DNA of 64,000 bases from NCBI GenBank assembly GCA_024919175.1, contig CP103804.1, positions 3,596,001 through 3,660,000 on the forward strand, in the 5' to 3' direction. This DNA comes from Clostridioides difficile (GTDB lineage Bacteria; Bacillota; Clostridia; Peptostreptococcales; Peptostreptococcaceae). Below are positions 27,678-35,976 of the stretch, one piece after another. The position numbers were made by a program, and so were the translations under genes. The first letter of the stretch is position 1. Every line of letters begins with the position of its first letter. The notes beneath the pieces are model-generated. The model ran no database searches. It saw only the letters and a program-made list of their open reading frames with translations, and was not told the origin of the DNA.

Positions 27678-28028
27678 TTATTCCAAATTTAAAACTTCCC
27701 TAATGTCTTCTATGCCCTGATAAACTTCTTGTTTAGAAAAATTCATAGCCTCTAATTCTTCATCAGTTTTTTCCATAAGCATAGTATAAAATTCTATTGC
27801 TATATACTGCATATTTTCACTGGTTACAGTTTTAGCTTTATCAAATAAAATTTCTTCTGCTTCATTTACATTTCCCTGGAAAACCAATCTTTTTAAAGTT
27901 ATTAATATAACTTCTTCTTCAGTATTATATACTAAGTCTTTTTCTTCATATTCACTGTACTTTTTCCCCAACAAGAGTCTCGCAACCATAAGTTTTATCT
28001 CATTGAAAATCTTATCCACTATAGCCAT
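27678..28028 (-). CDS. Small conserved protein, DUF6483-like
   Basis: A 116-residue acidic, helical, cytoplasmic protein. The sequence (AIVDKIFNEIKLMVARLLLGK, then several helices with EEAEEIL-type repeats) resembles Firmicute DUF6483 proteins with a TPR-like helical fold. No function is known. It has an AGGAGATG ribosome site and stands alone. Confidence 0.6.
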   Translation of the reverse strand: MAIVDKIFNEIKLMVARLLLGKKYSEYEEKDLVYNTEEEVILITLKRLVFQGNVNEAEEILFDKAKTVTSENMQYIAIEFYTMLMEKTDEELEAMNFSKQEVYQGIEDIREVLNLE

Positions 28029-28143
28029 ATTTACATCTCCTATAAATCAAATTTATTTTCTTTTTAATTATACCAAACTTTATAAAAAAAATTATTGTAT
28101 GTAAATAAAATAATGAGTAAATAAATTTTGAATAATAAAAAAA

Positions 28144-28173
28144 GAAGGTAGCGGGGGATCTCCGACTACCTTC
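28144..28173 (-). terminator. Terminator of the small cysteine-rich gene
   Basis: An 8-bp stem (28144-28151 with 28166-28173) with a GC-rich loop lies 78 bases past the stop and is followed on the minus strand by a run of T. Confidence 0.75.
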
Positions 28174-28250
28174 AAACACTAGATTGTGATTGGTTTGGTA
28201 TTTTGTTTATACCCACCATAGGCTTCTTTAAATCATTTAAATTGATTTTT

Positions 28251-28442
28251 TTAGCATCCACATCCTCCATCAAAAACGTCACCACATTCGCAAAGTATTA
28301 ATAATACTATTAAGAAAGGTATCCATGCACATAAGTCCATCTCAGCCCAACAGTCTTGGAATGCTAAGAATAAGAAAAATAATATTATTATCCACCAAGC
28401 ACATCCGCCAAATCCGCCTTCACCAAAAAATCTATCCAACAT
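28251..28442 (-). CDS. Small glycine/cysteine-rich membrane protein
   Basis: A 63-residue protein starting MLDRFFGEGGFGGC, with two hydrophobic stretches (about 15-29 and 40-50) and six cysteines, ending in CECGDVFDGGCGC. The composition resembles small clostridial Gly/Cys-rich proteins sometimes labelled 'chorion class high-cysteine' by automatic pipelines; that label carries no functional meaning. A good AGGAGGTAAC ribosome site and a terminator support a real gene. A spore-coat or metal-binding role is possible but only a guess. Confidence 0.6.
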   Translation of the reverse strand: MLDRFFGEGGFGGCAWWIIILFFLFLAFQDCWAEMDLCAWIPFLIVLLILCECGDVFDGGCGC

Positions 28443-28562
28443 AATATGTTACCTCCTAGTTATTTTGTATGTGGAGTTTCAGCTCCTAAAATATACTATG
28501 TTTAAGGGGTCATATTTGCTAATGTTTTTTTTAAATTTTTTTATACAATTTTTCAGAAGACA

Positions 28563-29477
28563 CTATTGACTTACACTTAACTTATTTCCATCACTATCTA
28601 TAACTATATCTCCATTAGAAGTAAGAAAAGTTTTTATATCTAAATTTTTTAATATTTCTAATACTTCCTCATCAGGTTCTTTTTTTTGTGAGCAAGTAAT
28701 AGCAGCATATTTTGGTGAAATAGATTTTAAAAATGCTTCACTTAATTTATCATACCTTCCATGATGAGGAATTTTCACAAAATCATACTTTAAAGTATTT
28801 TCACTTATAAATTCAGTTAAACGTTTTTCTTCTGCATCTCCTGCAAATAAAAAGTTGTGTTCTCCATAATTTATACTAGTGATTATTGAGTAATCATTTG
28901 AACTCTCATACTCACTTTTTAAAGCTGGCTGTATGCTTATCTTTGCATTATTAACTACAATATTCATTTTTTCTTTCAATACTGTAGGCTCTATACCAGT
29001 TTTTTTGAGGGAGTTAATATATTCATCATATTGTTTACTGTCTTTTTTATAATTTGCTTGTATTAAATTATTCACTTTAACACTGGACAACACACTATCA
29101 ACTCCACCTATATGGTCTTTATCTAAATGAGTTAAAATTAGATAGTCGAGTGTAGTTATACCTTTTTCTTTTAACTTATTAACTATTTGTTCACCATCTT
29201 TATCTTCTCCTGTATCAATCATTATGGCTTTATTGCCTATCTCAATTAATATGCAATCTGACTTTCCCGTATTTAGTATAGTAGTTTTAAATGCAGTATT
29301 TTTTATATCATTTTGAATATTATTTTGACTCATACTATTTTTCTCACCATCTAAATAAGATTCACTTGTTGATTTTGTCTTACCATTAGCAGTTACATTT
29401 ACTATAATCAATAGAACTGCAATCAAAGATACTGTTGTAATTAAAAACATGATGTCTTTTAATATTATTTTCTTCAT
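28563..29477 (-). CDS. Membrane-anchored or secreted metallo-beta-lactamase-fold hydrolase, ComEC-C-terminal-like
   Basis: A 304-residue protein. A hydrophobic helix at about 8-28 acts as signal or anchor; a polar linker follows; then a metallo-beta-lactamase domain with LTHLDKDHIGG (HxxxDH), the FAGDAEEK aspartate and the IPHHGRYD histidines. The order matches the extracellular nuclease-like domain of ComEC/Rec2 and related lipoprotein-like proteins. The frame extends 23 codons upstream, but an AGGAGC site eight bases before the ATG at 29477 decides the start. It would act outside the membrane on a phosphodiester or similar substrate. Confidence 0.78.
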   Translation of the reverse strand: MKKIILKDIMFLITTVSLIAVLLIIVNVTANGKTKSTSESYLDGEKNSMSQNNIQNDIKNTAFKTTILNTGKSDCILIEIGNKAIMIDTGEDKDGEQIVNKLKEKGITTLDYLILTHLDKDHIGGVDSVLSSVKVNNLIQANYKKDSKQYDEYINSLKKTGIEPTVLKEKMNIVVNNAKISIQPALKSEYESSNDYSIITSINYGEHNFLFAGDAEEKRLTEFISENTLKYDFVKIPHHGRYDKLSEAFLKSISPKYAAITCSQKKEPDEEVLEILKNLDIKTFLTSNGDIVIDSDGNKLSVSQ

Positions 29478-29647
29478 CCAAAAGCTCCTATAAATTTTAT
29501 TTATTACATATTTATAGTATAGCAATACTAACATAATAAAATACACCTAGAAAAAGGGCAAATTCTAGGCATATTTGTGGCATTAAATATAACAAATAGT
29601 TTAGTTTTATAATTGTAACTAAATATTTTTTAAGACATCAATTAATA

Positions 29648-31144
29648 CTATCTTTCTAAATTTAAATCTTCAAATTCTTTTATTTTTTCATTGGATAAAA
29701 CACTCTTTTTAGTTGATTGTCCATTTTTTCTATCAAAAGTGTTTTTAGCTTTTGCACCTGATAAGAACTTACCAGCTCCATTAATGCAACCTTCTTCGCA
29801 CATCATTCCTTCTATAAAATTACCTTCTAATCTACCTAATTTAGCCATTGTCATTGTTTTCTTAATTTGTCTTGGCCCAGAAACTTTTATAGGCTCAAAA
29901 TCAAAGCTGATACCTTTTTCAGCAATATAATTCTGTATTGATTTTGTTAGCCCACCAGACGCTCCAAAACCCCTTCCAAAAATTGAACCATCATTTATAT
30001 CATCATTTGAACATTTTGATAAATTTACATTAAAAGCTTCAAATAATGCCATTAGTTCTTCAAAAGTTAGTACATAATCCACTGCATCTTTTAAACATTC
30101 TTCAGTTGCCTCACTTTTTTTCGCAGTACATGGACCTATAAATACTACCTTAGCATCAGAATCAATTTTTTTTACGAATCTTCCTGTGGCTACCATAGGT
30201 GATACTGTAGAAGATATTTTATCAACTTCATCTGGGAACATCTTCTCTATATACTTAAAAAAACCAGGACAACATGAATTTGTCATATACTTATCTCCAG
30301 ATTTTATTCTTTCAATAAATTCATTACTTTCATGAACTGTAACTGCATCTGCTCCACAAGAAGCTTCTATCATATCTATAAATCCTAGTGATTTTACAGC
30401 ATTTTTTAATTGCCCATATGTAATATTACTATCAATTTGACCTGTTATTGCTGGAGCTACTATAGCATACATATTTTCTTTTCTTGCAAGTTTTTTTGCA
30501 ACTGGTGCTATCAAACTCTTGTCAGATATTGCTCCAAATGGACAGGCTGACATACACGCACCACAATTTATACAATTATCTTCATGTATCATAGCTTTCA
30601 TAGTATTTCTATTAAAATCTAATGCACCAGTTGGACATACACTTTTACATGGTCTTACAACCTCTGAGATAGCATCATATTGACATGAACTTTTACACAT
30701 TCCACAAGCTTTGCATAAATCATGATTTATATAAGCCCTTCCGTTTATATAAGAAATTGCTCCAAACTTACAAGCTTCTTTACATCTATGTGCCAAACAC
30801 CCTCTACAAAGCTCTGTTACTGTAAATTCATTTATTGGACATCTATCACATGCAGCCTCCACTATATACATAATTTGCTCATTGGAATCTAAATTTATTG
30901 AATCTGGATTTATATTTTCATATTTAGTATTTGGTGTCAAACTCAGAGCAAGCTGTGCTCGTTCAAGAACTACCTCTCTCTCTTTATAAACGCAACATCT
31001 ATATCTTGCTTTCTCTCCTTCAATTATTTCATATGGAATTTTTTCTATATTTTCTTTTGTTAAATTTTCCTCAATTGATAATTTTGCTACAACTGTTAAA
31101 ACTTCATGTTTCAATCTTTTTAGCTGTGTTTCGAACTCAAACAT
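29648..31144 (-). CDS. [FeFe]-hydrogenase-like protein, paralogue 1
   Basis: A 498-residue iron-sulfur protein. Cysteine-rich ferredoxin modules run from about 99 to 201, including CKACGMCKSSC (144-154) and CINCGACMSACP (191-202). The H-cluster region shows NSCCPGF (289-295), FIGPCTAKKSEA (335-346) and GMMCEEGC (446-453), giving candidate ligands C292, C339, C449 and C453 and the conserved lysine K342. The motifs deviate from classical TSCCP/MPCxxK/ExMxCxGGC and fit a group-B-type monomeric hydrogenase. It lacks maturases nearby. A GGAGGAG site precedes the ATG. Confidence 0.82.
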   Translation of the reverse strand: MFEFETQLKRLKHEVLTVVAKLSIEENLTKENIEKIPYEIIEGEKARYRCCVYKEREVVLERAQLALSLTPNTKYENINPDSINLDSNEQIMYIVEAACDRCPINEFTVTELCRGCLAHRCKEACKFGAISYINGRAYINHDLCKACGMCKSSCQYDAISEVVRPCKSVCPTGALDFNRNTMKAMIHEDNCINCGACMSACPFGAISDKSLIAPVAKKLARKENMYAIVAPAITGQIDSNITYGQLKNAVKSLGFIDMIEASCGADAVTVHESNEFIERIKSGDKYMTNSCCPGFFKYIEKMFPDEVDKISSTVSPMVATGRFVKKIDSDAKVVFIGPCTAKKSEATEECLKDAVDYVLTFEELMALFEAFNVNLSKCSNDDINDGSIFGRGFGASGGLTKSIQNYIAEKGISFDFEPIKVSGPRQIKKTMTMAKLGRLEGNFIEGMMCEEGCINGAGKFLSGAKAKNTFDRKNGQSTKKSVLSNEKIKEFEDLNLER

Positions 31145-31327
31145 AAGTACTCCTCCCTATAAATCACCTATTTTACCTATATTTATACTATTATGCATAT
31201 TGTATTTTTTATTTATTTCCATAAATTATTATAACACAGGCATAGTCTTTGTTAAGTTATATACAAAATATTATATATCTAATTTTTATTTTAAGTACTT
31301 AAATATATTGATATAAATCTAAATAAA

Positions 31328-31373
31328 AATAGAGTTATCCTAATGTTAAATTCCAACTTAGAACAACTCTATT
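31328..31373 (-). terminator. Terminator between the two hydrogenase paralogues
   Basis: A 9-bp stem (31328-31336 with 31365-31373) lies 32 bases after the stop of paralogue 2 and is followed on the minus strand by T-rich sequence, so the two genes may be transcribed separately. Confidence 0.6.
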
Positions 31374-31405
31374 CTCCATATATTTTTTTGTGATTATCTA
31401 TAAGT

Positions 31406-32896
31406 CTATTTTTCTAAATTTATATCACTAAAATCTTTTATTTTTGTATTCGCTAAAACACTTTTCTTAGTTGATTGAGAATTTTTTCTATCAAATGTAG
31501 CTTTAGCTTTTGCACCTAGTAAGAACTTACCAGAACCATTTATACATCCACCTTCGCACATCATACCTTCTATAAAGTTTCCTTCTAATTTTCCTAAATT
31601 AGCCATAGTCATTGTCTTCTTAATCTCTCTTGAACCAGAAATTTTTACAGGTTCGAAATTAACTCCTATACCTTTTTCTGCAAGATAATTTTCTATAGCT
31701 TTTGTAAGTCCACCAGCAGCACCAAAACCTCTTCCAAAGATTGATGCATCATCTATATCTTCATTTGAACACTTAGCCAAGTCTATATCAAAGGCCTCAA
31801 ATAGTGCCATTATTTCTTCAAAAGTTAATACATAATCAACAGCCCCTTTTAATTCCTTTTTAGCTGCTTCATTCTTTTTAGCTGTACAAGGTCCTATAAA
31901 TACTACTTTTGCATCAGGTTCATAATTTTTTATAAATCTTCCACTAGCTATCATAGGAGATACAGTAGAAGATATTTTTCCTACAAGGTCTGGGAATGTC
32001 TTTTCTATGTAACCAACAAATCCTGGACAACAAGAGTTTGTCATAAAAGCATCTCCTTCTTTCATCCTTTCAGCAAACTCTAAACTTTCATGAACTGTAA
32101 CTGCATCTGCTCCACAAGCTGCCTCTAGTACATCGACAAAACCTAATGATTTTATAGCATTTTTTATTTGACCATATGTAACATTTGCTTCAACTTGACC
32201 TGTTATAGCTGGAGCTACTACTGCGTACATTCTTTCTTTTTGTACTAGTTTTCTAGCTACTGGAGCTATCAAACTCTTATCAGATATCGCTCCAAATGGG
32301 CATGCTGACATACACGCACCACAGTTTAAACATTTATCTTCATGTATCATAGCCTTCATATTTTCTCTATCGAACCCTAAAGCATTGGTTGGGCATACGC
32401 TTTTACATGGTCTTACAACCTCTGAGATGGCATCATATTGACAAGCTTTTTTACACATTCCACAAGCCTTACATAATTCATGATTTATATAAGCCATTCC
32501 TCCAACATGTGTAATAGCTCCAAATTTACAGGCTTCTTTACACCTATGTGCTAAACAACCTCTACAGATATCAGTTACTGTAAATTCGTTTATTGGGCAA
32601 CTATCACATGCTGCTTCTAAAATATATATGATTTGTTCATCTTCTCCTACATCCATTGTATCTAAATCTATTTTATCTTGACCTGGCAATAATCCCATAC
32701 TTACATTTACTCTTTCAGATATTATAGCTCTCTCTTTATAAACACAACATCTGTATGTAGGTTTCTCGCCTTTTATTATTTCATATTGAATATTATCCAT
32801 TGCTTCTCTTGTAAGGTTATCTTCTTTTCCAAGTCTAGCTATTGCAGTTAAAACATCATGTCTTAATTTGTGTATTTGTGTTTCAAATTGAAACAT
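31406..32896 (-). CDS. [FeFe]-hydrogenase-like protein, paralogue 2
   Basis: A 496-residue protein, co-linear over its whole length with the preceding paralogue and sharing the same ferredoxin modules and H-cluster motifs (NSCCPGF, FIGPCTAKKNEA, GMMCEGGC). Its third motif, with GG, is closer to the canonical EGG form than that of paralogue 1. The frame is open 39 codons further upstream, but that part is low-complexity, and a GGGGGTGG site precedes the ATG at 32896. Probably a tandem gene duplication. It may produce or sense hydrogen with ferredoxin as partner. Confidence 0.82.
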   Translation of the reverse strand: MFQFETQIHKLRHDVLTAIARLGKEDNLTREAMDNIQYEIIKGEKPTYRCCVYKERAIISERVNVSMGLLPGQDKIDLDTMDVGEDEQIIYILEAACDSCPINEFTVTDICRGCLAHRCKEACKFGAITHVGGMAYINHELCKACGMCKKACQYDAISEVVRPCKSVCPTNALGFDRENMKAMIHEDKCLNCGACMSACPFGAISDKSLIAPVARKLVQKERMYAVVAPAITGQVEANVTYGQIKNAIKSLGFVDVLEAACGADAVTVHESLEFAERMKEGDAFMTNSCCPGFVGYIEKTFPDLVGKISSTVSPMIASGRFIKNYEPDAKVVFIGPCTAKKNEAAKKELKGAVDYVLTFEEIMALFEAFDIDLAKCSNEDIDDASIFGRGFGAAGGLTKAIENYLAEKGIGVNFEPVKISGSREIKKTMTMANLGKLEGNFIEGMMCEGGCINGSGKFLLGAKAKATFDRKNSQSTKKSVLANTKIKDFSDINLEK

Positions 32897-33273
32897 GTTA
32901 ATACCACCCCCGTAAATAATTTTATACGGTACTATTATAGCATAATATTTCCTTTTATTAATATATATGCAAAACATTATATATTTAAATTTTATTTTAT
33001 CGAATTTATACATTGTTTTTTTATTTTATTATATAATAATAGTGATATTTCTGAAATTTCACTATTTTTAATTTTTATTTTTAACCTATTTTATAATATT
33101 TTTTTTTTATTTTTTTATATTTCATTTTTTATTTTTTGATTTATATATTACATTTTTTGATATTAAATTTGCTAAACTTCATCAGATTTCTATTTTATTT
33201 TCTTTCATTAATGATATATTCTTTAACAATTTTTTTAAATTCTAAAATTAATTAACTTTTTTTAAAATTTTAA
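32897..33273. other. T-rich intergenic region between divergent genes
   Basis: The gap between the hydrogenase paralogue 2 (minus) and cspA (plus) is extremely AT-rich, with long T tracts at about 33000-33270. No frame is convincing. It ends at the cspA promoter. Confidence 0.5.
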
Positions 33274-33302
33274 TTGCTTTTTTTAAAATTTTATGCTATA
33301 TT
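33274..33302 (+). promoter_or_regulatory. Promoter of cspA
   Basis: TTGCTT (33274-33279), a 17-base spacer and TATATT (33297-33302). The transcript would start near 33309, leaving a 5' leader of about 54 bases, shorter than the thermosensing leaders of enterobacterial csp genes. Confidence 0.6.
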
Positions 33303-33362
33303 AATAGAACAGACTTAATTTGTTTAGGTTGTATTTTTTAATAAAGCGGAGGTTTTTTTATA

Positions 33363-33563
33363 ATGAAAAACGGAATAGTAAAATGGTTTAATAGTGAAAA
33401 AGGATTTGGATTCATATCAGTAGAAGGAGAAGACGATGTTTTCGTACATTTCTCAGCTATACAAACTGATGGATACAAAACTTTAGAAGAAGGCGAAAAG
33501 GTTAGCTTTGATATAACTCAAGGTAATAGAGGACCTCAAGCTGAAAACGTAAATAGAATATAA
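33363..33563 (+). CDS. cspA: Cold-shock domain protein
   Basis: A 66-residue single cold-shock domain. RNP1 (KGFGFISV) and RNP2 (VFVHFSAI) are both present, so it binds single-stranded RNA and DNA and acts as an RNA chaperone. GCGGAGG is the ribosome site. It is the only plus-strand protein gene in the first 53 kb and is monocistronic, with a GAGC/GCTC stem and six T (about 33593-33617) as terminator. Confidence 0.93.
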   Translation: MKNGIVKWFNSEKGFGFISVEGEDDVFVHFSAIQTDGYKTLEEGEKVSFDITQGNRGPQAENVNRI

Positions 33564-33633
33564 TTATTTAATTTAAATATATATATTTTAGAAAAGGAGC
33601 TACATAAGGCTCTTTTTTATTGTTTAAAAAAAT

Positions 33634-33691
33634 AAAGAAGTTACCTTAAAAAATGCAAAACTTAAAACAGCTTATTTAAAGTAACTTCTTT
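33634..33691. terminator. Terminator of the polyamine operon, also facing cspA
   Basis: A stem of about 17 bp with one bulge (33634-33650 with 33675-33691) lies between the convergent cspA and speB genes. On the minus strand it is followed by seven T, so it mainly serves the spe operon. Confidence 0.75.
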
Positions 33692-33749
33692 CTATGTTTT
33701 TCTTTATTTCAAATTTATCATTTATAATATATTCTTCATATAGACTTCT

Positions 33750-34628
33750 CTATCTAAGTTTACTTGATATTACTAAACATAATTCTCTCAATACTTTACA
33801 TGCTATAACTGTTGATACTCCCGTTGTATCATAATCAGGGCTTAGCTCTACAATATCACAACCAACTATATTTATATTAGATTTTTTTATAATCTTAAAA
33901 ATATCTTGAAATTCTCTATAATTTATACCACCAGGTTCTGGTGTCCCTGTTCCTGGGAATACAGATGCATCCAATACATCTAAATCTACAGTTAAATAGA
34001 CATTTTTACCATTCAATTTATTAATTATCTTTTCAAATGTATTTATTCCACCAAATTCCATATAAGTATGTTTTTGTTCTATTGCAAACTTAAATTCTTC
34101 TTTTGTTCCAGACCTTATTCCAAATTGAAATATTTTATCGTCTCCAACAATATCCCATACTCTTTTAATTACTGTTGCATGAGAATTTTTACTGTTATTA
34201 TATTCTTCTCTTAAATCAGTATGAGCATCAAAATGAATTACATATACATCATTATACTTCTCATAGACTGCTTTAAAGGCTGGTAAAGTAACTAGATGTT
34301 CTCCACCAATCATAAATGGAACCTTTAAGTCTTCAACCATCCTAACAGTCTCATGATATATTTCCTTCAGAACTTGTTCTGTATCTCCAACACTAATTTC
34401 CAAATCTCCATAATCACATATATTATAATCTTCTAAATCCAAATCTAAAAAAGGGCTATATGTCTCAAGACCATAAAATTCTTTTCTCATAGAGCTACTT
34501 GCAAATCTAGCTCCAGGTCTATTTGAAGTAGTTCCATCAAATCCTACTCCAAACACTATCAAATTTGATTCTTCATAACTTTTATCCATACCCATAAATG
34601 TATTTATATGATAGAAATTATTCTTCAT
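33750..34628 (-). CDS. speB: Agmatinase
   Basis: A 292-residue ureohydrolase that converts agmatine to putrescine and urea. The binuclear manganese site is visible in GGEHLVT, HFDAHTDLR and TVDLDVLDASVFPGTGTPEPGG. Last gene of speA-speD-speE-speB; it overlaps the end of speE by 11 bases and its AAAGGAG site lies inside speE, indicating coupling. Confidence 0.93.
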   Translation of the reverse strand: MKNNFYHINTFMGMDKSYEESNLIVFGVGFDGTTSNRPGARFASSSMRKEFYGLETYSPFLDLDLEDYNICDYGDLEISVGDTEQVLKEIYHETVRMVEDLKVPFMIGGEHLVTLPAFKAVYEKYNDVYVIHFDAHTDLREEYNNSKNSHATVIKRVWDIVGDDKIFQFGIRSGTKEEFKFAIEQKHTYMEFGGINTFEKIINKLNGKNVYLTVDLDVLDASVFPGTGTPEPGGINYREFQDIFKIIKKSNINIVGCDIVELSPDYDTTGVSTVIACKVLRELCLVISSKLR

Positions 34629-35469
34629 TTAACATCTCCTTTACATATTGAGGCAACATAAATGAACCTAAATGGATATCACTATTATAATACTTCGTTT
34701 TTAAGTTTAATTTTTCCCAGCCATCTCTATCTTGATTTTTTATTGGGTCTAGTTTTTTTGAAGCAAAACCAAATAGCCAGTGGCCAGATGGATATGTTGG
34801 TATATGTGCTTGATAAACTTTAGATATTGGAAATATACCTTTTAATTTATCGTTGGCTCTTTTCATTTCTTTAGCATTAAACTCAAAGTAAGGACTTTCA
34901 CTTTGATTTACTAAAATTCCATCATCAGTTAGTATTCTATAACAATCTCTATAAAAATCAGTTGAAAAAAGACCTTCTCCTGGTCCTATTGGGTCAGTTG
35001 AATCTACTATTATTAAGTCATAAGATTTGTCACAAGCCTCTTTAACAAACTTAACACCATCTTCAAAATATAAATTTACTCTTTCATCATCTAATTTACA
35101 TGAGCATATATCTATATACTCTTTAGATACATCTACAACCATCTTATCTATTTCAACCATATCAATTTTTTCTACTTTAGGATAACGACTTAACTCTCTT
35201 ACTGTACCACCATCTCCACCACCTATGACCAAGACTTTTTTGATATTTAGATTTGTGGCCATAGGAACATGAGTTATCATGTCATGATATATAAACTCAT
35301 CTTTATATGTCACCATCATTAAACCATCTATTGTCAGAAACTTTCCAAATTCCTCACTATCAAACACATCTATTCTTTGAAACTCAGATTTTCCTTCAAA
35401 TAAATGTCTATCTACTTTTATAGAAAATCTTACATTTTCTGTCCATTCTTCTGTATACCAAAGTTCCAT
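34618..35469 (-). CDS. speE: Spermidine synthase
   Basis: A 283-residue aminopropyltransferase. It has the N-terminal beta domain (MELWYTEEWTENVRFSIKVD), the nucleotide motif VLVIGGGDGGTVRE and the catalytic block IVDSTDPIGPGEGLF. It joins putrescine with decarboxylated AdoMet to make spermidine. Genes for both of its substrates' synthesis are in the same operon. Confidence 0.94.
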   Translation of the reverse strand: MELWYTEEWTENVRFSIKVDRHLFEGKSEFQRIDVFDSEEFGKFLTIDGLMMVTYKDEFIYHDMITHVPMATNLNIKKVLVIGGGDGGTVRELSRYPKVEKIDMVEIDKMVVDVSKEYIDICSCKLDDERVNLYFEDGVKFVKEACDKSYDLIIVDSTDPIGPGEGLFSTDFYRDCYRILTDDGILVNQSESPYFEFNAKEMKRANDKLKGIFPISKVYQAHIPTYPSGHWLFGFASKKLDPIKNQDRDGWEKLNLKTKYYNSDIHLGSFMLPQYVKEMLNEE

Positions 35470-35504
35470 ATAATAATCCTCTCTTTCATTTATCTATTTT
35501 CCAT

Positions 35505-35918
35505 TTACACTGCTTCTGGTTTATGAGTGATTTTACCTAAATCTTTCTTTGAATATTTTTTTATTTTTGTTGTCAATCCTCTTGGAATTTCTGTGGACTC
35601 ACTTCTTTCTGATTTTAAAAGTTGTTCCAATAATTCAAAACTTTTCCATGGGTCTATATCACCACAAGTAAAAAAATCTGCCGCTGCATAACCATATTCA
35701 GGCCAAGTATGTATTGTCAAATGAGATTCAGCAATTATAACAGCACCTGAAACCCCCCAAGGATTAAAATGGTGAAATACAGAATCAACAATTGTAGCCT
35801 TTGCATTTAATGCTGAATCATTCATAAAATTTTCTATAAGATGTGGGTCTTTAAGTACACTCTCATCACAGTTATAATATTCTACTAGTATATGTCTTCC
35901 TAGTGTTTCAAATTTCAT
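35505..35918 (-). CDS. speD: S-adenosylmethionine decarboxylase proenzyme (prokaryotic class 1B)
   Basis: A 137-residue proenzyme. Self-cleavage is expected between E64 and S65 in AESHLTIHTWPEYGYA, creating the pyruvoyl group on the larger fragment. C85 in FFTCGD is the conserved catalytic cysteine. The short form is the SpeH/Bacillus type. It supplies aminopropyl groups to SpeE, encoded 35 bases downstream. An AAAGGAG site precedes the ATG. Confidence 0.93.
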   Translation of the reverse strand: MKFETLGRHILVEYYNCDESVLKDPHLIENFMNDSALNAKATIVDSVFHHFNPWGVSGAVIIAESHLTIHTWPEYGYAAADFFTCGDIDPWKSFELLEQLLKSERSESTEIPRGLTTKIKKYSKKDLGKITHKPEAV

Positions 35919-35976
35919 TTAAATCTCAACTCCTTTTACATATTTATATAATATTCTACTTATCCAATAACACAAT

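Noticed and set aside
29546..29569. Strong terminator of hydrogenase paralogue 1
   Set aside because: A 7-bp CCTAGAA/TTCTAGG stem is present, but the minus-strand T-run is interrupted and it lies close to the next gene's upstream region; too weak to list as a firm feature.
32897..33013. N-terminal extension of hydrogenase paralogue 2
   Set aside because: The extra 39 codons are low-complexity Lys/Ile/Tyr-rich, have no counterpart in paralogue 1 and include the ribosome site for the ATG at 32896.
33000..33270. T-tract region as an origin or curved-DNA regulatory element
   Set aside because: Long T runs are common in this AT-rich genome; no DnaA-box cluster or phased pattern was recognised.
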